NCBI RefSeq assembly: GCF_000426045.1 | Contig: NZ_AUEP01000003.1 | Span: 372,001 to 436,000, forward strand | Direction: 5' to 3' | Length of the DNA stretch: 64,000 nucleotides | Origin: Marmoricola sp. URHB0036 | GTDB lineage: Bacteria; Actinomycetota; Actinomycetes; Propionibacteriales; Nocardioidaceae | Shown here: in pieces, positions 1 through 8,574 of the stretch | How the letters are laid out: each line of letters starts with the position of its first letter | How positions within the stretch are numbered: position 1 is the first letter of the stretch | The notes under the pieces: generated by a model | Told to the model about the DNA's origin: nothing | Database searches by the model: none | The model's input: only the letters and a program-made list of their open reading frames with translations | Translations under genes and position numbers: made by a program

Positions 1-2
1 CT

Positions 3-3000
3 CGTCCGCTCGGGATCGTGACGCCGGTCGCCACGTCGGCGACCCTGGGCGACAAGGGCGACCCGGCCGCCATGCTGGACTTCGCGCGCACCGTCTTCGG
101 TGAGGACTTCGAACCCGACTCCGTCGTCACCGAGACGCGCCTGGGGCTCGACGAGTGGCTCGGCGAGCCCGCCACCTCGCTGGTGCCGCGCACAGACCGG
201 TCGGCGCTCGAGCTGGCCGTGGAGACGGGGAGCCAGCAGGTCACGGGCCGGCTGATCGCCGAGCGCGTGCTGTCCTCACTCTTCGCCGACGCGGACGGCG
301 CGGCGCCGATGCTCGCTGGGGCCAGCGCGATCGAGATGCTGGACCTGGTCAAGGCGCACCCCTTGACGAGGTCGCTGGTCGAGGCCGCCGAGCAGGCTGT
401 TTCCCTCGCCGAGCTGGTTGACCGGGTGCTGCTTTCGTACGCCGCCGACGAGGCCTCGCGCGCCACGGCCGAGCAGGTCCTGCTGCTGTGGAGCGCGGTG
501 CTGAGCCACGTCCGCAAGGAGGTCGGCCTCGACGCGCTGTCGGTCGACCTGCACCTGTGGGTGCGCGAGCTCAGCCGGATCGACCGACGGGCGAGCGGCA
601 CGCCCGACTACCTGTGGTCCGACGATCGGCACCTCACTCACGGCGAGGAGGGCGCGGGCGGGGTGCAGGCCTTCCCGGCGGTCTACTGCCGCCACTGCGG
701 TCGCTCCGGCTGGGCGGTGCTCCGTGCTCCCATCGGTGGGTTCGACCTCACGGGGGCAGACCCCGACGACGTGCGCCGTGCCCGCATCCTCGACGACCGT
801 GAGTTCCGGGCGCTGATCCACGCCCCGGTCGAGGCCGAGCAGGGCAACGCCGATCCGGCTCACGATCCCGACGAGCCGCGGCTGATGTGGCTGCACGCCG
901 AGCAGCGGCAGGTGCTCCCGACCCTCCCCGCGGACGACGCCGAGCTCGCCGAGGGACGCGCGCTCCCGGTTCTTGCGCACGCCGGTCCGAGGGCAGGTGA
1001 CCTGTCCCGTGACGACACCTGCCCCTCTTGCCTGCAGAAGGACGGCATCCGGTTCCTCGGCTCGGCCGTGGCCACCCTGCTCTCGGTCTCCCTGTCGACG
1101 ATCTTCGGCGGCGATGACCTCGACCAGGCGGAGAAGAAGTCCCTGGTGTTCACCGACTCGGTGCAGGATGCCGCCCACCGAGCGGGTTTCGTGCAGAGCC
1201 GGTCCCACAGGCTCACCCTGCGCGCCGTGGTGCGGGCGGCGGTGGGTGACGACCCGGTGTCGCTCGACCAGGCCGTCGAGCGAGTGCTGACGCAGGCGGG
1301 TGACGACAAGCACCGGCGGTACCGAATCCTCCCGCCCGAGCACGCCGACCGCGACGAGTTCGCGCCCTTCTGGAAGCAGGAGCGTCAGCGCCGGGTGCCG
1401 CCCGCGGTCATGCGTCGCGTGCGCAAGCGCCTGCTCCTCGACCTCGTCCTGGAGGTCGGCCTCCAGTCGCGGCTGGGTCGGACCCTCGAGCTGACTGGCA
1501 GCCTCGCGGCACAGGTCGAGGCGTCGCGCGCCACCCTGCTCCGCGCCGTCTCGGAGGTCGAGAAGGTGCTCGGGGAGGAGCATGTGCAGGGGCTGGGCGT
1601 CACCGACGAGGACCGCGTCCGGTGGGTTCGTGGCGTCCTCGAGCGCATGCGCACCGACGGCGCCGTGCAGCACGAGTGGTTCCGCCGGTTCCAGGCCGAG
1701 GACGGCCGCCGCTACTCCATCTGGGGCGGTCGACCCGCGACCGACGGGATGCCCGCCTTCCCGCGCGGCCGCCCCGCCCCGGCCTACCCACGCGTCGGCG
1801 GAGGAGGCAGTTCCCGGGACACCGACCTGGTGCCCGCCGCCTCCGCGAGGAGCTGGTACGCCGTGTGGACGGCCCGGGCGCTCGGCTGCGCGCCGGTCGA
1901 GGGTGCCTCACTGGTCGTGCAGCTGCTCAAGCAGCTCGCGGCACTCGACGTCGTGCAGGTGGTCAACACCCAGTCGGGCGCCCAGGTCTACGAGGTCCTC
2001 CCCAGCCGGGTGCTCGTGCAGCCCGTGGACGACGTCGACCTGGCGGACGGTGCGGCGCTCCTGGCCTGCGACACGTGCGGCGCACTGCACCCCGGCACCC
2101 CCCAGGTGGTCGACGAGCTCGAGGGTGCGCCGTGCCAGGTGCTGCGCTGCCGCGGCGCCCTCGTCCGTGCCTCGGGCGACCCGGACAACTTCTACCGCCG
2201 GCTCTACGCCGCCGCCGACACCACCCGCGTCATCGCCCGCGAGCACACCAGCCTGCTGCCCGACGAGACCAGGCTCGCCTACGAGGCCCAGTTCAAGGCC
2301 GGCGCCAGCAACCCGGCGGCCCCCAACGTCCTGGTCGCCACGCCGACGCTGGAGATGGGCATCGACATCGGCGACCTCTCCACCGTCATGCTGGCCGGGC
2401 TGCCGCGCAGCGTCGCGTCGTACCTGCAACGGGTCGGGCGCGCGGGCCGCCTGACCGGCAGCGCCCTCAACCTGGCGTTCGTCTCGGGTCGGGGCGAGCA
2501 GCTGCCCCGGCTGGGTGACCCGCTCTCGGTCGTCAACGGCGCTGTGCGACCGCCCGCGACGTACCTCGACGCGGAGGAGATCCTTCGACGCCAGTACCTC
2601 GCATCGGTCGCGGACGCCCTCGCCAGGAAGGCGGACGCACCTCACCCGACCACCCCGACCCACGCCCTCGGCAGCATCGAGCCAGGCAGCTTCCTCCACG
2701 CCCTCGCGACCGCGGCCGAGGAAGCTGGCGCCCGCGACGCCTTCCTCGCCGGGTTCGAGGACCTCTCGGCCACGGCGCGAGAGGGGCTCAAGCAGTGGAC
2801 GACACCAGGGCCGTCGACGCTCACCAGCCCGATGGCGGTGTTCCTGCACGAGCAGCGGCACCGGTGGGCTTCCCGGATCGAGACGTTCCAGCACCGGATC
2901 ACCGAGATCCAGGCCGAGCTGCCCGACCTCCAGCAGCGGGCGGGGCTGCCAGCGGCCACCGAGGACGACAAGCTCGCCCTGCGTACCGCCGAGGCTGGTC

Positions 3001-5516
3001 TCGGGCTGGTGCGCAAGCAGCTCGCCGACCTGCGCGACTCCAAGAGGAATTGGATCCAGGTGCTGGAGGAGCACGGGATCCTGCCCAGCTACACGCTGGT
3101 TGACGACACGGTGAGCCTCGACGTCACAATCAGTTGGCTGGACCCCGATGGCCACACCTACCACTCGGACGAGCAGTCCTTTCACCGGGCGTCGGCCCTG
3201 GCGCTGCGTGACCTCGCTCCCGGCGCCACCTTCTACGCCAACCGGCACCAGCTCCTGGTGGACGCGGTCGACCTGGGGCACCAGGGCGAGGCCGTCCGCA
3301 CCTGGGCGCTGTGCGCGGCCTGCGGCCACGGCCAGCCCCGCGACGAGGGCGGCCAGCCGCCGACGACGTGCCCGCGGTGTGGCGACCCGACCATCGCCGA
3401 CGTGCGCCAGAGCATCGACGTGGTGGAGTTGACCAGCGTGTCCTCCGCCGTACGTCGTGAGGAGGCCACCATCGACGACGGCAGGGACGACCGCGTGCGC
3501 GCGGGCTTCCAGGTTGTCACCGCCGCCGACGTCGGCACGCCCCGCACCGAGTGGCACGTCGAGGGCTACCCCCTCGGCGTGAAGCACCTGCACGGAATGA
3601 CCATCCGCTGGCTCAACCTCGGCCGGACCGGTGAACCTTCCTCTGGCACCCTCCACGTGGCCGGCCAGGAGCACGCCGCGCCGCTGTTCCGCGTGTGCGC
3701 CCGGTGCGGCAAGGTCGACACCGGCACCCGGCGCAACGCGGCCACCGAGCACCGACCCTGGTGCCCCCAGCGGCACGCCACCGACGAGGACGTGCAGGCG
3801 GTGGCCCTGTCGCGCACCCTGGTGACCGAGGGGGTCGTCGTCCGGCTGCCCGCGACCGTCACCCTCGGCGACCGGTTCGCCCTCCCCAGCCTCGCCGCCG
3901 CAGTCCAGCTGGGGCTGCGCGAGCACCTTGGGGGGAACCCGGACCACCTCGCCGTGGAGCAGGTCGTCGACCCGTTCCTGAGCAACGGGTCGGACAACCG
4001 CGACGGCCTGCTCGTGCACGACGTGGTGCCGGGAGGAACTGGCTACCTGGCCGAGCTCTCCGAGCCGCAGAAGCTGTGGTCGGTGCTGCGCCTGGCCTGG
4101 CTCGTCGTGCGCGACTGCCCGTGCCAGGACGAGGACCGGGCCGCCTGCCACCGCTGTCTCTCCCCGTGGATCAACGGGCCGTCGGGTCGCTACGTCTCCC
4201 GGCTGGCCGCGGAGCGCCACCTGCACGACATGCTCACCGCCGCGGGGGCGCTCGACGAGCCCGAGGAGGCGCTCGGATGGACGGTCGTGGCGGAGCCAAC
4301 AGCGGCGGCGGACCCCGAGACCCACATCGAGCAACGGTTCCGGAGCGTGCTCCGCGAGCGCCTCGTCGACGGGCTGGGCGCCTCGGTCGGCGAGCACCCC
4401 GGACCGCACGGCAACCGGTGGACTGTCGTCCTCGGAGGACGCACCTGGACCCTGGAGCCGCAGCTGCCGCTCGGCAACGTCAAGCCCGACTTCGTGCTCG
4501 TGTGCAACGACCCCGGCGTCCCCAGGGTCGCAGTCTTCTGCGACGGGTGGCAGTTCCACGCCAGTCCCGCGGTGAACAGGCTGGCCGAAGACGCGGGCAA
4601 GCGCGCCGCGCTGCGGGCGCAGGGGTACGTCGTGGTCTCCCTCACCTGGCACGACCTCGACGTCGCCGAGCAGCGGACGAGCGATCCCGCCCCGTGGTTC
4701 GACGACGCCCGGTGGAGCAAGGTGCTGGCGGCGAGCAACGGGACGCTCCGCCCGGTGCATCGCGGGCTCGTGACGGGTGGGCCCCTCGACCTGCTGATGG
4801 GTTGGATCGCCGCACCCGACCCCGTCGGCCTTCGGGAGCTTGCGGAGCACCTCCCCCTGCTGCTCATCGGCAGCGGGGCCGCCGGGAGGTCGGACGCGGC
4901 CGAGTCGTTGCTGACACTGTCGGGAGACCTCCACGACGGCGGTCCCGTGCCGAGCACAGGAGACGCGGCGACGTGGTCGTGGCGGCACGACACGCTGACG
5001 GTCGTCGCCCGCCGGACGACCGGGAACGCCAGCGAGGTGGCGGTGCTGCTCGACGACCGTAAGGACCTGCTCGGTCCCCCGCACAAGGAGGCGTGGAACG
5101 AGTGGCTGCGCCTCTCGAACCTGCTCAACCTGCGGCTGCAGGAGGCCAGTGTGCTTGCCCGGAGCCAGCTGCATGCTCCCTCCGCAGCGGTGGGCCCGGC
5201 CACCACCGCGACCGAGGGCGGGCCCGCCACGACGACGTACGCCGAGCCGTGGAGGAGCCTGCTCGACCAGGCAGTGGGTGAGACGGCCTCGGTGCTCCTG
5301 CGCCAGCTTGCCGGCCTCGCTGTGACGCCTCCGGAGGTCGGCGGCGAGACGGGGGACGGGCTGGTGCTGGAGATCGCCTGGCCGCACCACCGGCTGGTGG
5401 TCGACCTCGACCTCAGCGACGACGACCGCCTCGAGCTGGCTGACCTCGGCTGGCGGGTCGTCCCACCCGACAGTGGCGCGATCCAGGACGCCCTCGAGCC
5501 GGCAGGAGCCCCGTAG
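3..5516 (+). CDS. Giant DUF1998 superfamily 2 helicase with C-terminal Vsr/DUF559-like nuclease domain (5' end missing)
   Basis: The frame is open to the window edge; the visible part begins at helicase motif III (ATSATLG), so the Walker A and DEAH half lies upstream. About 1,837 codons remain. Seen in order: a Cys pair YCRHCG near residue 225 and TCPSCL near 335 (zinc binding); motif IV SLVFTDS near 375; motifs V-VI with EMGIDIG and QRVGRAGR at about 775-815; DUF1998 zinc domain with VPGGTGYLAEL and CPCQ...CHRCL at 1330-1375; then KPDF...VFCDGWQFH near 1486-1515, the pattern of Vsr/DUF559-type PD-(D/E)XK nucleases. Large DUF1998 helicases occur in Druantia (DruE) and DISARM defence systems. 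The stop overlaps the next start by one base (TAGTG), so it is the first visible gene of an operon of DNA-processing enzymes. A role in sensing or degrading foreign DNA is inferred. A housekeeping YprA/MrfA-type repair helicase is less likely given the size and neighbours. Confidence 0.85.
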   Translation, partial: RPLGIVTPVATSATLGDKGDPAAMLDFARTVFGEDFEPDSVVTETRLGLDEWLGEPATSLVPRTDRSALELAVETGSQQVTGRLIAERVLSSLFADADGAAPMLAGASAIEMLDLVKAHPLTRSLVEAAEQAVSLAELVDRVLLSYAADEASRATAEQVLLLWSAVLSHVRKEVGLDALSVDLHLWVRELSRIDRRASGTPDYLWSDDRHLTHGEEGAGGVQAFPAVYCRHCGRSGWAVLRAPIGGFDLTGADPDDVRRARILDDREFRALIHAPVEAEQGNADPAHDPDEPRLMWLHAEQRQVLPTLPADDAELAEGRALPVLAHAGPRAGDLSRDDTCPSCLQKDGIRFLGSAVATLLSVSLSTIFGGDDLDQAEKKSLVFTDSVQDAAHRAGFVQSRSHRLTLRAVVRAAVGDDPVSLDQAVERVLTQAGDDKHRRYRILPPEHADRDEFAPFWKQERQRRVPPAVMRRVRKRLLLDLVLEVGLQSRLGRTLELTGSLAAQVEASRATLLRAVSEVEKVLGEEHVQGLGVTDEDRVRWVRGVLERMRTDGAVQHEWFRRFQAEDGRRYSIWGGRPATDGMPAFPRGRPAPAYPRVGGGGSSRDTDLVPAASARSWYAVWTARALGCAPVEGASLVVQLLKQLAALDVVQVVNTQSGAQVYEVLPSRVLVQPVDDVDLADGAALLACDTCGALHPGTPQVVDELEGAPCQVLRCRGALVRASGDPDNFYRRLYAAADTTRVIAREHTSLLPDETRLAYEAQFKAGASNPAAPNVLVATPTLEMGIDIGDLSTVMLAGLPRSVASYLQRVGRAGRLTGSALNLAFVSGRGEQLPRLGDPLSVVNGAVRPPATYLDAEEILRRQYLASVADALARKADAPHPTTPTHALGSIEPGSFLHALATAAEEAGARDAFLAGFEDLSATAREGLKQWTTPGPSTLTSPMAVFLHEQRHRWASRIETFQHRITEIQAELPDLQQRAGLPAATEDDKLALRTAEAGLGLVRKQLADLRDSKRNWIQVLEEHGILPSYTLVDDTVSLDVTISWLDPDGHTYHSDEQSFHRASALALRDLAPGATFYANRHQLLVDAVDLGHQGEAVRTWALCAACGHGQPRDEGGQPPTTCPRCGDPTIADVRQSIDVVELTSVSSAVRREEATIDDGRDDRVRAGFQVVTAADVGTPRTEWHVEGYPLGVKHLHGMTIRWLNLGRTGEPSSGTLHVAGQEHAAPLFRVCARCGKVDTGTRRNAATEHRPWCPQRHATDEDVQAVALSRTLVTEGVVVRLPATVTLGDRFALPSLAAAVQLGLREHLGGNPDHLAVEQVVDPFLSNGSDNRDGLLVHDVVPGGTGYLAELSEPQKLWSVLRLAWLVVRDCPCQDEDRAACHRCLSPWINGPSGRYVSRLAAERHLHDMLTAAGALDEPEEALGWTVVAEPTAAADPETHIEQRFRSVLRERLVDGLGASVGEHPGPHGNRWTVVLGGRTWTLEPQLPLGNVKPDFVLVCNDPGVPRVAVFCDGWQFHASPAVNRLAEDAGKRAALRAQGYVVVSLTWHDLDVAEQRTSDPAPWFDDARWSKVLAASNGTLRPVHRGLVTGGPLDLLMGWIAAPDPVGLRELAEHLPLLLIGSGAAGRSDAAESLLTLSGDLHDGGPVPSTGDAATWSWRHDTLTVVARRTTGNASEVAVLLDDRKDLLGPPHKEAWNEWLRLSNLLNLRLQEASVLARSQLHAPSAAVGPATTATEGGPATTTYAEPWRSLLDQAVGETASVLLRQLAGLAVTPPEVGGETGDGLVLEIAWPHHRLVVDLDLSDDDRLELADLGWRVVPPDSGAIQDALEPAGAP

Positions 5517-7726
5517 TGCCCCAGATCATCCTCGGACCGCAGCAGCACGCCCCGGACATCGACGGGTCGGTGCGCGGCAAGGCGTACGCGTTCCTCGAGA
5601 AGCTCGCACAGGACGACACCAGGCCCGGCCTTCACATGGAGCCGATCGGGGGCTCGCTCGACTCCCGTGTCCGCACCGGCCGGGTCGACCAGTTCTGGCG
5701 TGCCGTCCTGTTCAAGGTGCAGGGCCAGGCCGACGCGGCGATGTACGTCTACCTCGGGGTGTGGCCGCACGACGACGCGATCGCGTTCGCGCAGCAGGCA
5801 CGGCTCCAGGTCAACCCGGTGAACGGCATCGCCGAGCTGCTGCTCGCCGACGGGCCGGCGATCGGCCGGGGGGGAAGCCCGTCTGCGCCGGCCACGGCCC
5901 CAGCGCCGGACGTGCCGAGCGACCCGTTGCTCGTGCAGCTCGGCCACACGGCCAGCACCCTGGTCGAGGACCTCGGTCTCGATCCTGCGCTGGTCGAGCT
6001 CGCCATGGAGGTGCGCGACCCGGACGAGATCACGGTGCTGGCCGAGGCTGCTGCGGGATGGCAGGGCGTGGCGCTCGTCGACCTCGTCGCGGGTCGGAGC
6101 ATCGAGCAGGTGCGGGAGTCGCTCGGCATCGACGACGCCGAGCCGGCAACGTCGGACGACGACGCCACCCTGGCGAAGGCACTGACCCACCCCGCGTCCC
6201 GGATGGAGTTCGCCTTCGTCGAGGACGACGCTGCCCTGCGTCGTGCCATCGAGGACGCCGACTTCGAGGCCTGGCGGGTCTTCCTGCACCCGGAGCAGCG
6301 CAAGTACGTGGAGCGGAGCTGGAACGGCCCGTTCCGCCTGTCGGGCGGAGCGGGCACCGGCAAGACGGTCGTGCTGCTGCACCGTGCGCGTCGTCTGGCG
6401 CGGGAGCACCCCGAGGCTCGGATCCTGCTCACCACCTTCAACAAGACGCTCGCAGAGGCCATGCAGCGGGACCTGCGCGTCCTCGACCCCGCGCTGGCGA
6501 TCGCCGAGCGCCTCGGCGAGCCGGGTGTGCTGGTGCGTGGTGTCGACGCCGTCGCGCGAGCGGTGAGGCAGGCGTGCTCCCGGACCGTGCCCGCTGCCGT
6601 GACGACGGTGCTGGGCAGCCGCACCAGCGAGGTCGGCCAGGTCACGGGTCGCAACGCCTGGCGGGACGCGATCGCGACCGCCGGCGCCGGCCTCGCCGCG
6701 GAGTTGCGGAGCGCAGCCTTCTTCGAGGCGGAGTACGTCACCGTGGTGCTGCCGAACCGGGTCACGACGTACGAGGAGTACGCCAAGGTGCGCCGGCAAG
6801 GTCGTGGCGTCTCGCTCGACCGACAGGCACGCTCCGAGGTGTGGAAGGTGGTCACCGCCTACCGCCTGGAGGCGGGCATCCGGGGCAGCCTCGACTTCTC
6901 GGAGGCGGCGGCCGTCTCCGCCGAGGCGGTCCTCGCCAGTGGAGACCACCCTTTCGACCACGTCCTCGTCGACGAGGGACAAGACCTCGGACCTGCTCGC
7001 TGGCAGCTGCTGCGCGCACTGGTGGAGGAGAAGCCGGACGACCTCTTCATCGCCGAGGACTCGCACCAGCGGATCTACGGGCACAAGGTCGTCCTCGGTC
7101 GGTACGGCGTGCGCATCGTCGGTCGTTCGCAGCGGCTGAGGCTCAACTACCGCACCACGGCACAGAACCTCCGCTACGCGGTCAGCATGCTGACCGGCAC
7201 CGAGTTCGTGGACCTCGAGGACCAGGCCGAGGACCCGAGCCAGTACCGCTCTGCGCGCACTGGTCCTCCACCAAGCCTGCTCCAGACAGGGTCGCCGACC
7301 GCGGAGCTCGACACGGCGGTCGCGGTCGTGCGCACGTGGCTCGACGAGGGCGTCACACCCGAGACGATCGGCCTGCTCGTGCGCTCGGAGAACGCGGGAG
7401 AGCGGCTCGTCCGGGCGCTCGACGAACGTGGCATCGACTCCCGCTTCGTCTCGGACAAGAGCCTGCCGGCGGGCAAGCCCGTGGTCATGACGATGCACCG
7501 CGCGAAGGGGATGGAGTTCTCGCGGGTCCTGATCACGGGTGCGGACGCGGGTTCTGTGCCTGCGGCGTACGCGCTGCGGGACCTGCCGGAGGCCGAGCGA
7601 GAGGACGCCCTCCTCAAGGAGCGGTCACTCCTGTACGTCGCCGCCACGCGTGCCCGGGACGAGCTCGTCGTCGTCTGGAGCGGGGAGCCCAGCGAGCTGC
7701 TGCCAATTATCCCGGAAGGAGCCTGA
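5516..7726 (+). CDS. UvrD-like superfamily 1 helicase with RelE/ParE-like N-terminal domain
   Basis: 736 residues from a GTG that overlaps the previous stop. Residues 1-110 contain GKAYAFLEKL, a central R-V-R-T-GRVDQFWRAVLF stretch and LGVWPHDDAI, which reads like a RelE/ParE-fold toxin domain rather than helicase. The SF1A core follows: Walker A GGAGTGKT at about 277-284, DEGQD (motif II) near 485, RLNYRTT (motif IV), MTMHRAKGMEF (motif V) and YVAATRA (motif VI) near 707. It lacks the C-terminal tail of PcrA; a separate full PcrA is encoded at 54,986-57,463, so this is an accessory helicase. It is translationally coupled on both sides (TAGTG upstream, TGATG downstream), so it should be made in step with the DUF1998 helicase and the DUF3883 protein. 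The RelE-like reading is moderate; the helicase call is firm. Confidence 0.87.
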   Translation: MPQIILGPQQHAPDIDGSVRGKAYAFLEKLAQDDTRPGLHMEPIGGSLDSRVRTGRVDQFWRAVLFKVQGQADAAMYVYLGVWPHDDAIAFAQQARLQVNPVNGIAELLLADGPAIGRGGSPSAPATAPAPDVPSDPLLVQLGHTASTLVEDLGLDPALVELAMEVRDPDEITVLAEAAAGWQGVALVDLVAGRSIEQVRESLGIDDAEPATSDDDATLAKALTHPASRMEFAFVEDDAALRRAIEDADFEAWRVFLHPEQRKYVERSWNGPFRLSGGAGTGKTVVLLHRARRLAREHPEARILLTTFNKTLAEAMQRDLRVLDPALAIAERLGEPGVLVRGVDAVARAVRQACSRTVPAAVTTVLGSRTSEVGQVTGRNAWRDAIATAGAGLAAELRSAAFFEAEYVTVVLPNRVTTYEEYAKVRRQGRGVSLDRQARSEVWKVVTAYRLEAGIRGSLDFSEAAAVSAEAVLASGDHPFDHVLVDEGQDLGPARWQLLRALVEEKPDDLFIAEDSHQRIYGHKVVLGRYGVRIVGRSQRLRLNYRTTAQNLRYAVSMLTGTEFVDLEDQAEDPSQYRSARTGPPPSLLQTGSPTAELDTAVAVVRTWLDEGVTPETIGLLVRSENAGERLVRALDERGIDSRFVSDKSLPAGKPVVMTMHRAKGMEFSRVLITGADAGSVPAAYALRDLPEAEREDALLKERSLLYVAATRARDELVVVWSGEPSELLPIIPEGA

Positions 7727-8565
7727 TGGCTGGGGAGGCATGGAACGTCCGGGAGGTCGACCTGACCATCGACACCTACTTCTCGATGCTGCGGCTCGAG
7801 CTAGACGGACAAGCTTTCAGCAAGGCTGCGTACAGGCGCGACCTGATGCAGAACATCGACCGTTCGAGCGGGTCGGTCGAGTACAAGCTGCAGAACATCT
7901 CTGCCGTCCTCGACGAGCTCGGCGGGGTGTTCATCGACGGTTACAAGCCGGCCAGCAACGTGCAGGGGCTGTTGCGTGAGCGGGTCACCCAACGGCTCGG
8001 TGAGGCCACGGACCTGCGCCAGCACATGGTCGAGGCCGCCGAGCAACCGGCCCCCTCCTCAGCGGTCAGCCTCGGCGACGCCGTCGCCGTGCCCCACGTG
8101 CCATTGAGCTCGCCGGAGCTGGGCCGGACCAGGGTGGCGCGGATGGTGGACTTTCACGAGCGAGAGTCGCGCAACCGGTCCCTCGGCGTCGCGGGCGAGG
8201 AGGCCGTCGTAGCGCTCGAACGTCGTCGCCTTGCGGAGGCCGGGATGCCAGACCTGGCCGAGGAGGTGCGTCATGTGTCCGTGCTCGACGGTGACGGTCT
8301 CGGATACGACGTGCGCTCGTTTGATCACCATGGTGACGAGCGATACATCGAGGTGAAGACGACGCGCTATGCACGCCACTTGCCCTTCCTGGTCTCACGC
8401 AACGAGGTCGACCTCTCCGAGGAAGAGCCGAACAGATTCGTGCTCTACCGGCTCTTCAAGTTCGGTACGCCGCGCGGCGGGGGCCACTACGAGCTGGCTG
8501 GTTCCTTGCGGTCGCAGGCGCAGCTCGACCCCACGATCTTCCGCGGCCTCCCGAACATCGGTTAG
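7726..8565 (+). CDS. DUF3883 domain protein, predicted PD-(D/E)XK nuclease-fold subunit
   Basis: 279 residues. The ATG overlaps the UvrD-like stop (TGATG) and follows GGAAGGAG at 7713-7720, which fixes the start. The N-terminal half (YFSMLRLELDG, SVEYKLQNISAVL, DGYKPASN) is the conserved module found ahead of DUF3883 or HNH domains in restriction-type genes. The C-terminal half has GEEAV, GYDVRSF and YIEVKTT, matching the E, D and E-x-K positions of a restriction-endonuclease fold. DUF3883 is common in DISARM-like and other helicase-based defence loci, where it may cut or bind DNA. The gene sits between two helicases in one operon. Substrate is unknown, and a structural role is possible. Confidence 0.8.
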   Translation: MAGEAWNVREVDLTIDTYFSMLRLELDGQAFSKAAYRRDLMQNIDRSSGSVEYKLQNISAVLDELGGVFIDGYKPASNVQGLLRERVTQRLGEATDLRQHMVEAAEQPAPSSAVSLGDAVAVPHVPLSSPELGRTRVARMVDFHERESRNRSLGVAGEEAVVALERRRLAEAGMPDLAEEVRHVSVLDGDGLGYDVRSFDHHGDERYIEVKTTRYARHLPFLVSRNEVDLSEEEPNRFVLYRLFKFGTPRGGGHYELAGSLRSQAQLDPTIFRGLPNIG

Positions 8566-8574
8566 GACACTCCC

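Noticed and set aside
1908-5390. A 1,160-codon open frame on the minus strand opposite the DUF1998 helicase
   Set aside because: Composition is Arg/Gly/Val/Pro-rich without motifs; it is an antisense shadow of a high-GC gene. The plus-strand frame has clear helicase and zinc motifs.
4190-7498. A 1,102-codon minus-strand frame across the first two genes
   Set aside because: It spans a gene junction and has no recognisable domain; the plus strand codes.
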